This document shows, piece after piece, positions 47,601 through 55,736 of a stretch of 64,000 bases of DNA; the first letter of the stretch is position 1, and every line of letters begins with the position of its first letter. The stretch comes from Kordiimonadaceae bacterium (GTDB lineage Bacteria > Pseudomonadota > Alphaproteobacteria > Sphingomonadales > Kordiimonadaceae): assembly GCA_017640725.1 (NCBI GenBank), contig JAEPQB010000002.1:62001-126000 (forward strand). The letters run 5' to 3'. The notes below the pieces were generated by a model that saw only the letters and a program-made list of their open reading frames with translations, was not told the DNA's origin and did not search any database. Position numbers and translations under genes: made by a program.

Positions 47601-49757
47601 TGCGCTCAGGTCCAAAACATCATTCCCACCGTCTAGGTTGGAAATATTTTCGTCTATGTACGTATAAAAAGTATTGTTCGCAGCGGCACTGGACCAGTCC
47701 ACCACATATATATCGTCACCGGCCTGCCCAAACATATAGGTAAAATCGTTGTCACCGGTGGAGAGCGAGTCATCGTTGTTTCCGCCATACAAACGGTTAA
47801 ATGACCCCCCTGCAGTCAGCACATCGTTCCCGTCTCCTCCATACAGAAAGTTGGAAGTTCCCCCTCCTGTCAGGGTATCTTCACCACCAAAGCCAAATAC
47901 GGTTTCGTTATTTTCCTGAAGAGTAACAAGGTCTCCGTTCTCGCCAGTGCCATAAACAACAATGCTGTTGAGTTCATCCCCGCTGTCTGCAGTGGACAAG
48001 TCCAATGTATCGTCGCCCACAATCAGGGTCTCGATTTGCGAGTCAGTTGACGTGAAATACTGGTTATCAACAAATATGGAACCAATTCGGTTGCCGTCAT
48101 CGTCGTCGATGTAAATCGTGAGGTCCCATAGTGCACCAGAGAAACTGACGTTGCTCAAACTGCCAGCAACCGCGCTGAGATCCAGAACATCATCTCCGCC
48201 CGTTCCTGAGTAACCGCTCTCCCAAATGTAGGTGTAAAAAGTGTCGCTCTCGGTCGCGCTGGACCAGTTGACTACATACAGGTCATCACCATCATTTCCG
48301 TACAATTCGACACGATCAAAGTCATCTGTCGTGATGGTATCATCGCCATTGCCGCCGTACAGTTCATTATACTCGCCGCCAGCAGTCAGATTGTCATTGC
48401 CGTCCTGACCATAAATACTGTTATTGGAACCGCCGCCGGTAATCGTGTCATTGCCACTGAAGCCGAACACCGTTTCATTGTCACCTGTTACGACAATGAT
48501 GTCACCGTTCGCGCCAGCACCATACCTAACCACGCTGTTGAGCTCATCACCACTGTCAAACCCTGACAAATCTACTGTGTCGTCGCCAACGATCAGGGTT
48601 TCGATTTGAGTATCGTAGAAAGTCGAATATTGATCATCTACCAAAATGGAACCAATTCGGTTGCCATCATCGTCATTGATGTAAATGGTCAAATCACGCG
48701 ATGAACCGGCGAAAGAAACATTGTCTATGCTGCCAGCAATTGCACTGAGGTCCAGAATGTCCTCACCACCTTGGGAGCTGAACACGTTCTCGTTGATATA
48801 GGTGTAGAAGGTGTCATTTTCGGTCGCGCTTGACCAGTCAATCACATACCGGTCATCACCCAAATTGCCACGAAGATAAATATTGTCGTTATCGCCCGTT
48901 GACAATGCATCATCACCATTATCACCGTAAAGGCTTTGACTGTCTCCATTGGCCGAGATGTTGTCATCCCCGTTTCCACCGTACGCGCGACTAAACTCGC
49001 CTTCACTGGCAACAATCACATCATCGCCTGACATACCATCAATAGTGTCACGACCGCTTCCGCCAATAATCGTGTCATTGCCGTCGGTCGCACCGTAGGT
49101 AATGCGACTGGTTAGTTGGCGGGCGCTACTGTTGGCAATGGAGTAAGTCTGATCCCCGATTACGATCGTTTCGATGCCATTGGAGCCGAAAAAGTGGTCA
49201 TCGACAGTGATGGTACCAATTCTGTTGCCGTTGGCGTCATCGACGTAGATGTACAAGTCGAAACTGCCTTCAAAAGACAGCTGGCTGCCACTGTCGACCA
49301 GATCGGTGAGATCAAGAACATCGTCACCAATAGAGTCGTCGACAAAGGTAACAAATTGATTGGAGCTGCTCGCGTTTGAAACGGATATTTGATAGACGTC
49401 GTCCCCGTCCGCGCCATTAAGGGTGGCAGAACCACTATCGCCGGTATCGAGCGTATCATCACCTGATTCACCGTAAAGAATGTTGGAACCACCGCCTGCG
49501 GTAAGATCATCATCGCCGGCGCCGCCATACAAGGTATTTGAACTACCTCCGCCCGTTATGACATCATTGCCGGCTTCACCTCGCAAAATGTTGGAGCTGC
49601 CGTCACCAACAATGGTGTCATTGCCGCCGCCACCAAAAATAGTGGTGGCACTGCCCTCCGACGTGATGAGGTCATTGCCGTCGGCGCCGTATATAGTGTC
49701 GCCTGACGACTGCCCCACGAGTGTATCATCGCCGTTAGTTCCATCAATTCTTGCCAT
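44622..49757 (-). CDS. Giant RTX-type calcium-binding protein with seven modules
   Basis: This protein of about 1711 residues starts MARIDGTNGDDTLVG without a signal peptide and is very acidic, with no visible cysteine. It has RTX nonapeptides (GGxGxDxL; dense at about 1405-1655). Seven related modules are each an RTX block followed by a beta segment such as DLTIYINDDDGNRIGTIFVDDQY ... QIETLIVGDDTVDL, which resembles the haemolysin-related HCBP domain. The C-terminal 60 residues (GLLIDLGGGDSVLLAGASLTSLTEENLLL) look like a type I secretion signal. Calcium would fold it after export. No T1SS genes are nearby. GGGGGT precedes the ATG at 49757. Confidence 0.88.
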   Translation of the reverse strand: MARIDGTNGDDTLVGQSSGDTIYGADGNDLITSEGSATTIFGGGGNDTIVGDGSSNILRGEAGNDVITGGGSSNTLYGGAGDDDLTAGGGSNILYGESGDDTLDTGDSGSATLNGADGDDVYQISVSNASSSNQFVTFVDDSIGDDVLDLTDLVDSGSQLSFEGSFDLYIYVDDANGNRIGTITVDDHFFGSNGIETIVIGDQTYSIANSSARQLTSRITYGATDGNDTIIGGSGRDTIDGMSGDDVIVASEGEFSRAYGGNGDDNISANGDSQSLYGDNGDDALSTGDNDNIYLRGNLGDDRYVIDWSSATENDTFYTYINENVFSSQGGEDILDLSAIAGSIDNVSFAGSSRDLTIYINDDDGNRIGSILVDDQYSTFYDTQIETLIVGDDTVDLSGFDSGDELNSVVRYGAGANGDIIVVTGDNETVFGFSGNDTITGGGSNNSIYGQDGNDNLTAGGEYNELYGGNGDDTITTDDFDRVELYGNDGDDLYVVNWSSATESDTFYTYIWESGYSGTGGDDVLDLSAVAGSLSNVSFSGALWDLTIYIDDDDGNRIGSIFVDNQYFTSTDSQIETLIVGDDTLDLSTADSGDELNSIVVYGTGENGDLVTLQENNETVFGFGGEDTLTGGGTSNFLYGGDGNDVLTAGGSFNRLYGGNNDDSLSTGDNDFTYMFGQAGDDIYVVDWSSAAANNTFYTYIDENISNLDGGNDVLDLSAIASSLDNLSFAGSWTTLTIYINDDDGNRIGTVDVDYQYNWSTDRQIETLIVGDDTLDLTSANSGQELNSRVVYGASANGDLIAVEGDSETVFGLAGDDTITGGGSSNNLYGGTGNDILKAGGRFSYLYGGDDDDTLATADNDDVYLYGQLGDDTYVVDWSSASENYPFYTRVYENTSVADGGSDVLDLSAVAGSLDNLSFAGTSWDLTIHINDDDGNRIGTIFVEDQFYTFYDRQIETLIVGDDTVDLTEFSSGSEINSVVNYGAGANGDLITVDGDNETVFGFGGDDTITGGGTNNFLYGDEGGDVLTAGGRFNHLHGEEGDDTLNTGNHDDVYLYGGVGDDNYVLEWSGASTSNPFYTLVRDNGTSASGGNDVLDLSAIVDSLDNVSFAGTSSDLTIYINNDDGNLIGTIFIDDQYASWYSSEIETLIVGDDTIDLTEFTSGAELNSVLKYGAGSNNDLIEVTGANETVFSYGGDDTIIGGGSSNFLYGGEGNDTLTAGGASNRLYGEAGDDFLTATANDSSTNLYGGEGDDTLTSGVFFGFLYGENGADTLETSSTYARLYGGADDDTYVVSWNATSDNTAIINDTDYTSDSGSDILDLTNVADSFENISFAVFWNYDLYVYVDDGNGNTIGTVILDNQFWTSRDERIETIRIGEQTFDLSTATSTTDLNAALSSRIGDTAESISGTASADVMYGYGGDDVMNGGAGNDKITGDRGADTLYGGEGNDTLVGGTQSDMLDGGNGADSLLGGNGNDTIKGGSGVDTLSGSVGNDSLHGGGGGDRLFGDAGADTLNGGGGGDRIDYLRDTADLLVDLETGEVSGGFAEGDVLIGIESVFGGKGDDTLRALEAGSRLNGAGGDDLIVGRGGNDLLAGGNDNDNILGGVGDDLMNGNRGDDTLIGGAGNDTMRGSAGSDTFVFAAGSDDDEIVDFRSNDLLDLSETATDFDTLDDVLAAATETADGLLIDLGGGDSVLLAGASLTSLTEENLLL
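45600..49200. repeat. Tandem ~570-base modules inside the RTX gene
   Basis: A repeated element around the codons for IETLIVGDDT occurs near 45650, 46313, 46893, 47462, 48034, 48603 and 49175. Spacings are about 663, 580, 569, 572, 569 and 572 bases, so five steps are near 570 (190 residues). Modules two to six are most alike; the first and seventh have drifted (DDANGNRIG, DDGNGNTIG). Confidence 0.9.
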
Positions 49758-50015
49758 ATGACCCCCAAACAACCCATTGGTTGTAAATCAAAACATTTTT
49801 GTGAAATTGTTATTAATACAATTGCAGCAAGTCAAAGGCTTATTGCTGGAATTGAAATTTTTAGTTTTTATGCGTTAATTGAGAACCGGAAAACCAGATC
49901 CAGAACCTGATTAAGGCCAGCCGAAATTGACATTCTGAGGGCGCGTTCCGCCTTTTGAGATGGTTTGAATTCAGGTTGGAAGGCACAGCGCACGGTATGT
50001 TTAGGGGGCACCATT
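49758..50015. promoter_or_regulatory. AT-rich divergent region, RTX gene / TonB-C gene
   Basis: This 258-base divergent gap is strongly AT-rich at 49780-49880. On the minus strand a TTGACT (49835-49830) is followed at 17 bases by TAACAA, a weak -35/-10 pair for the RTX gene. GGGGGT serves its ATG. On the plus strand AGGGGGC precedes the TonB-C gene ATG at 50016. Confidence 0.4.
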
Positions 50016-51101
50016 ATGAAACAACTAATCGCAATTGCTGCCGCTGCTGCAATAGCAAGCGGCACAGCATTCGCTGACGAAAAGTCTGACAAACAGGCCT
50101 TTAGAGAGGCCTACAAAGCCTATCAAGCTGCCATTGCCCAAGGCGACAAAAACCAGGCTCTTGCGCAAGGAAAATTGGCTTTCGAGCATGGTGAAAAAAT
50201 CTACGGTCCAGACCATAAGAACACAGCAACTTTGCTGCTGAATTATGGGAGTTTGGTGCGCGACGACAATGAAGCGGCAAAACTTCTCAAAGATGCAGTC
50301 AATCGGTATGAAAAACTGTACGGCAAAGATGCGGAACAACTTATCGACCCACTCATTGAATTAGCATCAAAGAGCGCTGGCTTCGGGTCCTTGGGTGTTG
50401 CCCGAAAACATTACAGCCGTGCCCTCCGCCTGGCTGAAAAACACCATCCAAACGACCCATTCGTCGAGGGGCAAATAAGACTTGAAATGGGCAGTGTCGC
50501 CCTGCACGAAAGTAGAGCCCGCGAGGCACTCAGGCATCTTGTTCGGGCCAAGGAGTTGTTTAGCGGTGTCGATGACCCTGCAATTAGACACCGCTTGGCT
50601 CAAGCTGATTTCCAAATCGGCAAGTACAAAATGGCGAAGAAAGAGTATGAAGAAGCCGAAACAGCCCTCCTTTCCAGTTTGGACGTCTATGAAGAAATCG
50701 CGCCAAATGCCCAAATGACCATGACCAATCATGCCTTTCTAATTCGGGTGTATGAAGAACAAGGTATGCGCGACCAGGCCACCAAGCACTGCAGAGCGAT
50801 TGGCGCCAAGTCACCGACAAATCCTGACCAGGACTATTTGCCGGTTTATAGGTCTAGTCCAATTTATCCAGCGTCTGCGCATCGGGCCGGCAAAGAAGGC
50901 TATGCAGTGATTGAATTAACTGTGGATGAAAACGGTTTTGTCAAAGACCCGGCTGTTATTGAGCGCAAAGGCCATTCAGCATTCGAGACAGCATCGTTGG
51001 AAGCTGCGCAAAAATTTAGATATGCACCGCGATACGAAAATGGCGAAGCTGTTGCTACAACCGGCGTTCGGTACCGATTTACATATAGCATTAGAAATTA
51101 A
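50016..51101 (+). CDS. Exported TPR protein with a TonB C-terminal domain
   Basis: The 361-residue protein has a signal peptide (MKQLIAIAAAAAIASGTAFA, then DEKSD), a middle of TPR-like helices (about 25-250, HKNTATLLLNYGSLV, ARKHYSRALRLAEKHH, ALRHLVRAKELF), and a TonB C-terminal domain (about 275-355, SPIYPASAHRAGKEGYAVIELTVDENGFVKDPAVIE ... FRYAPRYENG). It lacks the membrane helix and Pro-rich linker of TonB, so it is not an energy coupler by itself. The open frame begins at 49965, but the signal peptide starts at 50016. Confidence 0.83.
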   Translation: MKQLIAIAAAAAIASGTAFADEKSDKQAFREAYKAYQAAIAQGDKNQALAQGKLAFEHGEKIYGPDHKNTATLLLNYGSLVRDDNEAAKLLKDAVNRYEKLYGKDAEQLIDPLIELASKSAGFGSLGVARKHYSRALRLAEKHHPNDPFVEGQIRLEMGSVALHESRAREALRHLVRAKELFSGVDDPAIRHRLAQADFQIGKYKMAKKEYEEAETALLSSLDVYEEIAPNAQMTMTNHAFLIRVYEEQGMRDQATKHCRAIGAKSPTNPDQDYLPVYRSSPIYPASAHRAGKEGYAVIELTVDENGFVKDPAVIERKGHSAFETASLEAAQKFRYAPRYENGEAVATTGVRYRFTYSIRN

Positions 51102-51216
51102 CTGACGAAGGCAAGCTTCAGTTTCCGCTTTCCCTATTGCGCGGTGTCTTTTAGGGTATCCGCTTGAGTTTAATGATGAGCGGGCAAAAACCCGCCGCGC
51201 AGTTCGGGGGAAAAGC

Positions 51217-52716
51217 GTGTTCTCTATCAAACGTTTAGGCGGTGCCTTTTTGGCGTTGCTTGCGATGTCATCTGCAGCCGCAGCACAAGATAATGGCGGC
51301 TCTGCATTTGTGCGCATCACCAGCGATGTGATTACAGCCTTCAGCAATTTTGTGTTCAGCGAAGTAACCATGTTTGGCGCGCAAATGCCCTGGATCGTGG
51401 TGTGGATGGGTGCGCCCATGTTTTTCCTCACCTTCTATTTCGCATTCATCAACCTGCGCAGTTTCAAACAGGCCTCCAAAATTGTGCGCGGGCACTATGA
51501 AGATGCGAATGCGCCCGGCGAAGTGACGCAGTTTCAGGCGCTTTCAACCGCACTCTCCGGCACTGTTGGCCTTGGCAATATTGCAGGGGTTGCGGTCGCC
51601 ATCTCCATTGGGGGACCAGGTGCCACCTTTTGGATGATCATCATCGGCCTGTGCGCCATGAGCCTCAAGTTCGCGGAATGTACGCTGGCGGTGAAGTACC
51701 GCGAAGTGCGTGCAGACGGCACCGTGGCCGGCGGTCCTATGTATTTCCTTGAAAAAGGACTGAGCGCACGCGGTTGGTCCAAGTTTGGCAAGGCCCTTGC
51801 CTGGACATATGCGATCCTTGCGTTTCCGAGCATTCTGCAGGTTGCGCAGGTTAACCAGTCTTTCGAAGCAATTAGCTTTGTAACCGGGTTTGAGAGCGAG
51901 TCCAGTGCCTGGATTTACGGCGTCATGCTGGCGGTTTTGACCGCTATTGTGATCATTGGCGGCATCAAATCCATCGCAGGTGTGACCTCAAAGTTGGTGC
52001 CATTAATGGCGGGCATTTATATCCTGGGTGCGCTCGTGATCATTCTTGGTCACATCACCGAAGTCCCGGCCGCGTTTGTGACAATTGTGCAAGGCGCCTT
52101 TAACCCTGAGGGCATCGCCGGCGGCATTGCAGGTGTGATCATCATTGGCATGAAGCGCGCGGTCTACTCCACCGAAGCAGGGCTTGGTTCTGCTTCCATG
52201 GCGCACGCTGCCGCCAAAACAAATGAGCCGGTGTCTGAGGGCATGGTTGCCCTGATGGAACCATTCATCGACACGGTTCTTGTTTCCACCATGACCGCCC
52301 TCGTTATCGTCATCACCGGCAACTATATCGTGGGCGAAGAAGTCCAGGGCATTTCCATGACATCTGCCGCGTTTGGCAGCGTGATCAGCTGGTTCCCTGT
52401 GGTGTTGGCGGTTGCCGCATTCCTGTTTGGCTTTTCCACCATCATCAGTTGGGGCTATTACTCAAGCAAAGTGTGGGAATTCATTTGGGGTGGCAGTGAC
52501 CGCTCCATGCAGATTTTCAAAGTGGTTTATTGTGTGCTGCTGATCCCGGGCGCGGTCTGGAGCCCGCAGGTGGTCTACGATCTGATGGACGGCATGTTCT
52601 TCCTGATGGCGATCCCGAACATTATTGGCATTTACCTGTTGGCACCCGAACTGAAACGCGATCTGCACAGCTATCTTGAGCGGGTAAAATCGGGTGAAAT
52701 CAGGGAAACGCGATAG
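51217..52716 (+). CDS. Sodium:alanine/glycine symporter (AGCS family)
   Basis: This 499-residue inner-membrane carrier belongs to the AGCS family, which takes up alanine or glycine with Na+ or H+. Family marks are TQFQALSTALSGTVGLGNIAGVAVAISIGGPGATFWMI, GGPMYFLEKGL and KRAVYSTEAGLGSASMAHAAA. About eleven membrane helices can be counted. The N terminus (RLGGAFLALLAMSSAAAAQDN) looks like a cleavable signal peptide, an addition not usual in E. coli-type members. The start is GTG 51217 with GGGGGAAAA before it. The SnoaL-like gene follows 15 bases on. Confidence 0.92.
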   Translation: MFSIKRLGGAFLALLAMSSAAAAQDNGGSAFVRITSDVITAFSNFVFSEVTMFGAQMPWIVVWMGAPMFFLTFYFAFINLRSFKQASKIVRGHYEDANAPGEVTQFQALSTALSGTVGLGNIAGVAVAISIGGPGATFWMIIIGLCAMSLKFAECTLAVKYREVRADGTVAGGPMYFLEKGLSARGWSKFGKALAWTYAILAFPSILQVAQVNQSFEAISFVTGFESESSAWIYGVMLAVLTAIVIIGGIKSIAGVTSKLVPLMAGIYILGALVIILGHITEVPAAFVTIVQGAFNPEGIAGGIAGVIIIGMKRAVYSTEAGLGSASMAHAAAKTNEPVSEGMVALMEPFIDTVLVSTMTALVIVITGNYIVGEEVQGISMTSAAFGSVISWFPVVLAVAAFLFGFSTIISWGYYSSKVWEFIWGGSDRSMQIFKVVYCVLLIPGAVWSPQVVYDLMDGMFFLMAIPNIIGIYLLAPELKRDLHSYLERVKSGEIRETR

Positions 52717-52731
52717 CTCCAGGGGAAAATC

Positions 52732-53211
52732 ATGAAACGACTAATTTCAATTATTGTACTGGTTTTCGCGGTCACTGGCATTGCCAGAGCAGACGACAAA
52801 GCCGATGTTTCTGCCGTTTTGAGCGAATTGCATGACGCAGCGTCAAAGGCGGACTGGCCGAGATATTTTGCGCTTTACACCGACGATGCCATTTTCCTTG
52901 GAACTGACGCGACCGAGCGCTGGGATAAGCCCACATTCCAGGCTTATGCCGGCGCCAGCAACGGCTGGACCTATCGGATGACCGAGCGCAACATCGACCT
53001 GACACCAGACGGCGACCACGCATGGTTTGATGAACTGCTAGTCAATGAAAAATACGGCACAAGCCGGGGAACCGGTGTGGTGATTCGCACACCATCGGGT
53101 TGGAAAATTGCGCAATACCACCTGGTTTTCCCAATCCCTAATGATCTGGCTGAAGGAATCACACAGCAGATTCAAACATTTGAAGCGCGTCAAAAATCGG
53201 GCCAGAATTAG
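52732..53211 (+). CDS. Exported SnoaL-like (NTF2-fold) protein
   Basis: The 159-residue protein has a signal peptide (MKRLISIIVLVFAVTGIARA, then DDKAD). The NTF2-like domain reads VLSELHDAASKADWPRYFALYTDDAIFLGTDATERWDKPTF, then HAWFDELLVNEKYGTSRGTGVVIRTPSGWKIAQYHLVFPIPND. It fits the SnoaL_3/DUF4440 group, small binding or catalytic barrels of unknown substrate. It follows the AGCS transporter by 15 bases and is probably co-transcribed with it. Confidence 0.85.
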   Translation: MKRLISIIVLVFAVTGIARADDKADVSAVLSELHDAASKADWPRYFALYTDDAIFLGTDATERWDKPTFQAYAGASNGWTYRMTERNIDLTPDGDHAWFDELLVNEKYGTSRGTGVVIRTPSGWKIAQYHLVFPIPNDLAEGITQQIQTFEARQKSGQN

Positions 53212-53297
53212 GTCAGTTCCCTTGACTTGTAATTAAAGTTTATGAGCCTCATGCTTGCACACGGGTATCAGACCTGTTGTGCTGAGAGGAGGCGCCC

Positions 53298-54017
53298 ATG
53301 CCCCTGTCCGGTGTATTGGAACAGTTGTTTGATTACTGGAAGTCTTTGCCGCGCGATGGGGGCGTTCCCATTCCTGCGCGCCAAAACCTGCTCCCAACAG
53401 ACCTGCATGACGTGTTGCCACGTCTGAGCTTATTGAAGCGCCAACAGCGCTATCAGGTGAATGTATCGATGATCGGCACAGCCAACAACGCCAGCTGGCG
53501 CTCGCCTATCATTGGCATGAACGCCTTTGACCTGACCGCCCCGGCAATGCGGGAAAACAGTGCCAAACTGTATGCTGCCATCCTAGACCAACCCTGCGCA
53601 GCCATCATGAAAGAAAACATAACGTCCAAGTCTGGCAAAGTGCGCTGCATACAGTCGCTTTATCTGCCTATGACCGACCGTGACGGCAAATCCAGCTATA
53701 TCGTCGGCTGTTCGAGTTACCGCCGAAAACCCTGCTATAGCAATACCAACGACCGGCTGATGCCGGCCCACAGCCATGTGATTGATGTGGAATTTATTGA
53801 TATTGGCCGCGGTCTGCCCGACGTACAGTTCGAGCAAGTCGAACCCGTTGAAAGCTCCAACCTGAGCTTCCAATGGTGGCAGCGTTTCCTGCCAGACAAG
53901 CGAAAGCCCAAGCCTGATTTCAAAAGCCAGCGGCACACCATAGAGAGTGGCCAGCATTCTGCGTCTTGGCTAACACCAGCGATTGAAGAGACAAAACGCA
54001 AGCGGCTCGACGCCTAG
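53298..54017 (+). CDS. PAS_5-family protein (second of two)
   Basis: The 239-residue protein has the PAS_5 pattern: VLEQLFDYWKSLPRDGGVPIPARQNLLPTDLHDVLPRLSLLK, MNAFDLTAPAMRENSAKLYAAILDQPCAAI and QSLYLPMTDRDGKSSYIVG. About 60 residues after the domain form a basic, variable tail. It is a paralogue of the 1450-2007 protein. GGAGGCG precedes the ATG. The 3' end overlaps the convergent SDR gene by 4 bases. Confidence 0.8.
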   Translation: MPLSGVLEQLFDYWKSLPRDGGVPIPARQNLLPTDLHDVLPRLSLLKRQQRYQVNVSMIGTANNASWRSPIIGMNAFDLTAPAMRENSAKLYAAILDQPCAAIMKENITSKSGKVRCIQSLYLPMTDRDGKSSYIVGCSSYRRKPCYSNTNDRLMPAHSHVIDVEFIDIGRGLPDVQFEQVEPVESSNLSFQWWQRFLPDKRKPKPDFKSQRHTIESGQHSASWLTPAIEETKRKRLDA

Positions 54018-54814
54018 TTGCTCACGCGCTCCGCCATCTTGAACAGCATATTGGGGAAAAAGCGCTTGATCAAAAGCGCTTTCATTTCAATGCCTTCGCC
54101 TACAGGGATCTCAAACTTGCCTTTCTCAAAGCCGCGCATGATCACCTTGGCGCATTTGGTCACATCCATGCCGCCCGCAATGTTTTTGTCCGTTTCGCCA
54201 AACTCAGACCCATCGCCCTTGAGCGCATTTTCAGAGATTGCTGTTCGAATATAGCCGGGCGTGATGGTGGTCACACGAATGCCCTGGCGTGTCACTTCAG
54301 TCCTAAGCGCATCAAAGAAGCCCATCATGGCATGCTTGGCTGCGCAGTAACCTGTGCGCTTGGCGGCGCCGATTTTTCCCGCCACCGAGGCCGTCACCAC
54401 CATATGGCCGGAGCCCTGCTCAATCATGATCGGCAACACTTGTTTGGTGAGCGCTATTTGCCCAAACACATCCACTTCAAACAGCGTGCGATAGGTTTGC
54501 ATATCGGTGTCGACGCACAAGGACCGCTGCGAAATACCGGCATTGTTCAGCAGCATGTCAATGCGGCCCCATTTTTCATGCGCTTCTTTCACTTTACCCG
54601 GCATGGCCGCTTCGTCTGTAACATCAAGGGTCAGCACCATAATGTTCTCAGCGTTCGCGCCCCGGCTGACGCAGCCTTCTTTTACGCGCTCAAGTTCTGG
54701 CGCACGGCGGGCTGACAGTATCAATTTCGCGCCTTTTGCCGCCATTTCATAAACGAGCGCCTCCCCTATTCCAGACGACGCCCCTGTCATCCAAACAACT
54801 TGATCTTTGAACAT
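54014..54814 (-). CDS. Short-chain dehydrogenase/reductase (SDR)
   Basis: This 266-residue oxidoreductase has the NAD(P) loop VWMTGASSGIGEALVYEMA, the NNAG structural motif (LLNNAGISQRS) and the catalytic S and YxxxK in VTASVAGKIGAAKRTGYCAAKHAM. It is of the classical type, similar to DHRS7-like membrane-associated members. Its C-terminal part (IEMKALLIKRFFPNMLFKMAERV) is hydrophobic. The substrate is unknown. It stands alone, divergent from the membrane protein at 54912. Confidence 0.92.
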   Translation of the reverse strand: MFKDQVVWMTGASSGIGEALVYEMAAKGAKLILSARRAPELERVKEGCVSRGANAENIMVLTLDVTDEAAMPGKVKEAHEKWGRIDMLLNNAGISQRSLCVDTDMQTYRTLFEVDVFGQIALTKQVLPIMIEQGSGHMVVTASVAGKIGAAKRTGYCAAKHAMMGFFDALRTEVTRQGIRVTTITPGYIRTAISENALKGDGSEFGETDKNIAGGMDVTKCAKVIMRGFEKGKFEIPVGEGIEMKALLIKRFFPNMLFKMAERVSN

Positions 54815-54911
54815 GTCACTCTCCCCTTGTGCAGCACACTGGCGCTGCCTACCTTATTGACATAAAACGAATTCCCGCCGCTTCAAAGCGGGTTTCGATT
54901 TCTCGCATTAA

Positions 54912-55736
54912 ATGAGTGTTAGTTTGCCAAAGCAGCCTGTCAAAATTATTGATCTTCTCGTCCATGCCTGGATCCGCGTTCAAGCCAGAACAGAGATGCT
55001 AATTCTGCTCGCTTTGTTATCTGGATTGATGAATGCCGTTTTGTTTGCTCCTGCTTTCGAAACTATGGGCGAGATATTCGCAGCATTTTCGTCAAACGGC
55101 GATGCTGGCCGGGAAACTGCGGTTGCCTTGATCAGCGACGGTTGGCCAACCCTCGTGTGGGGGCAACTCACCGTTACCCTCGTCAGCGCTATGCTCCTGG
55201 TGCCTTGGGCACGCGCAATGGCCCCAGGGGGCATTACTCCCGGGGGCGGCGGCTCACCGAAAATGTTTGTCCGTAGTTTCCGCGCTTTTTGGCACATCAC
55301 GCTGTCCAATATTTTGCTGGCGACAATGCTGGGAGTTGGCTTGACTGTGCTGGGCGCACTTGCCTCTGCCGTCGGGTTTTTATCCATGGTCGTGATTTTC
55401 GCGGGCGTTTTTGCAATGGTCTGGGCAGCCATCGCGCTCAATGCAGCAGCACATTTTGCTGTACTTCTGGAATCTGTGGACATTCCCACCAGCCTTTTCA
55501 GCGCCTGGAAATCATTGGGAAAGAATGCGCGTCCGGCAACCGCAAGCTTGGGCTCATTGTTCCTGGTTTATTTTATGGTGAGCGCCATGCTGTCGTCGTT
55601 TATCAATGGTATCGGCCTTGAAAACGACCGCATGTGGCTGGTTATCAGCGGCGCGCTGACGTTCTCGGTTTCTGCCATTCACATCGCGGCTTTAACGCAC
55701 TTCATTGTCGCCAAACCGGTCGACATTACGGTTTAA
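54912..55736 (+). CDS. Unknown multi-pass membrane protein
   Basis: No family is recognised. The 274-residue protein has about six hydrophobic segments, such as EMLILLALLSGLMNAVLF, NILLATMLGVGLTVLGAL, FLSMVVIFAGVFAMVWAAI, SLGSLFLVYFMVSAML and VISGALTFSVSAIHIAAL. A glycine-rich loop (APGGITPGGGGSP) lies at about 105-117. A cytoplasmic housekeeping role or an oligomeric scaffold is possible, but nothing shows it. It overlaps the crotonase stop by 4 bases on the opposite strand. Confidence 0.7.
   Translation: MSVSLPKQPVKIIDLLVHAWIRVQARTEMLILLALLSGLMNAVLFAPAFETMGEIFAAFSSNGDAGRETAVALISDGWPTLVWGQLTVTLVSAMLLVPWARAMAPGGITPGGGGSPKMFVRSFRAFWHITLSNILLATMLGVGLTVLGALASAVGFLSMVVIFAGVFAMVWAAIALNAAAHFAVLLESVDIPTSLFSAWKSLGKNARPATASLGSLFLVYFMVSAMLSSFINGIGLENDRMWLVISGALTFSVSAIHIAALTHFIVAKPVDITV

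Noticed and set aside
44752-49761. Many plus-strand open frames rich in S, P and T
   Set aside because: They are shadows of the Asp/Gly-rich RTX repeats on the other strand.
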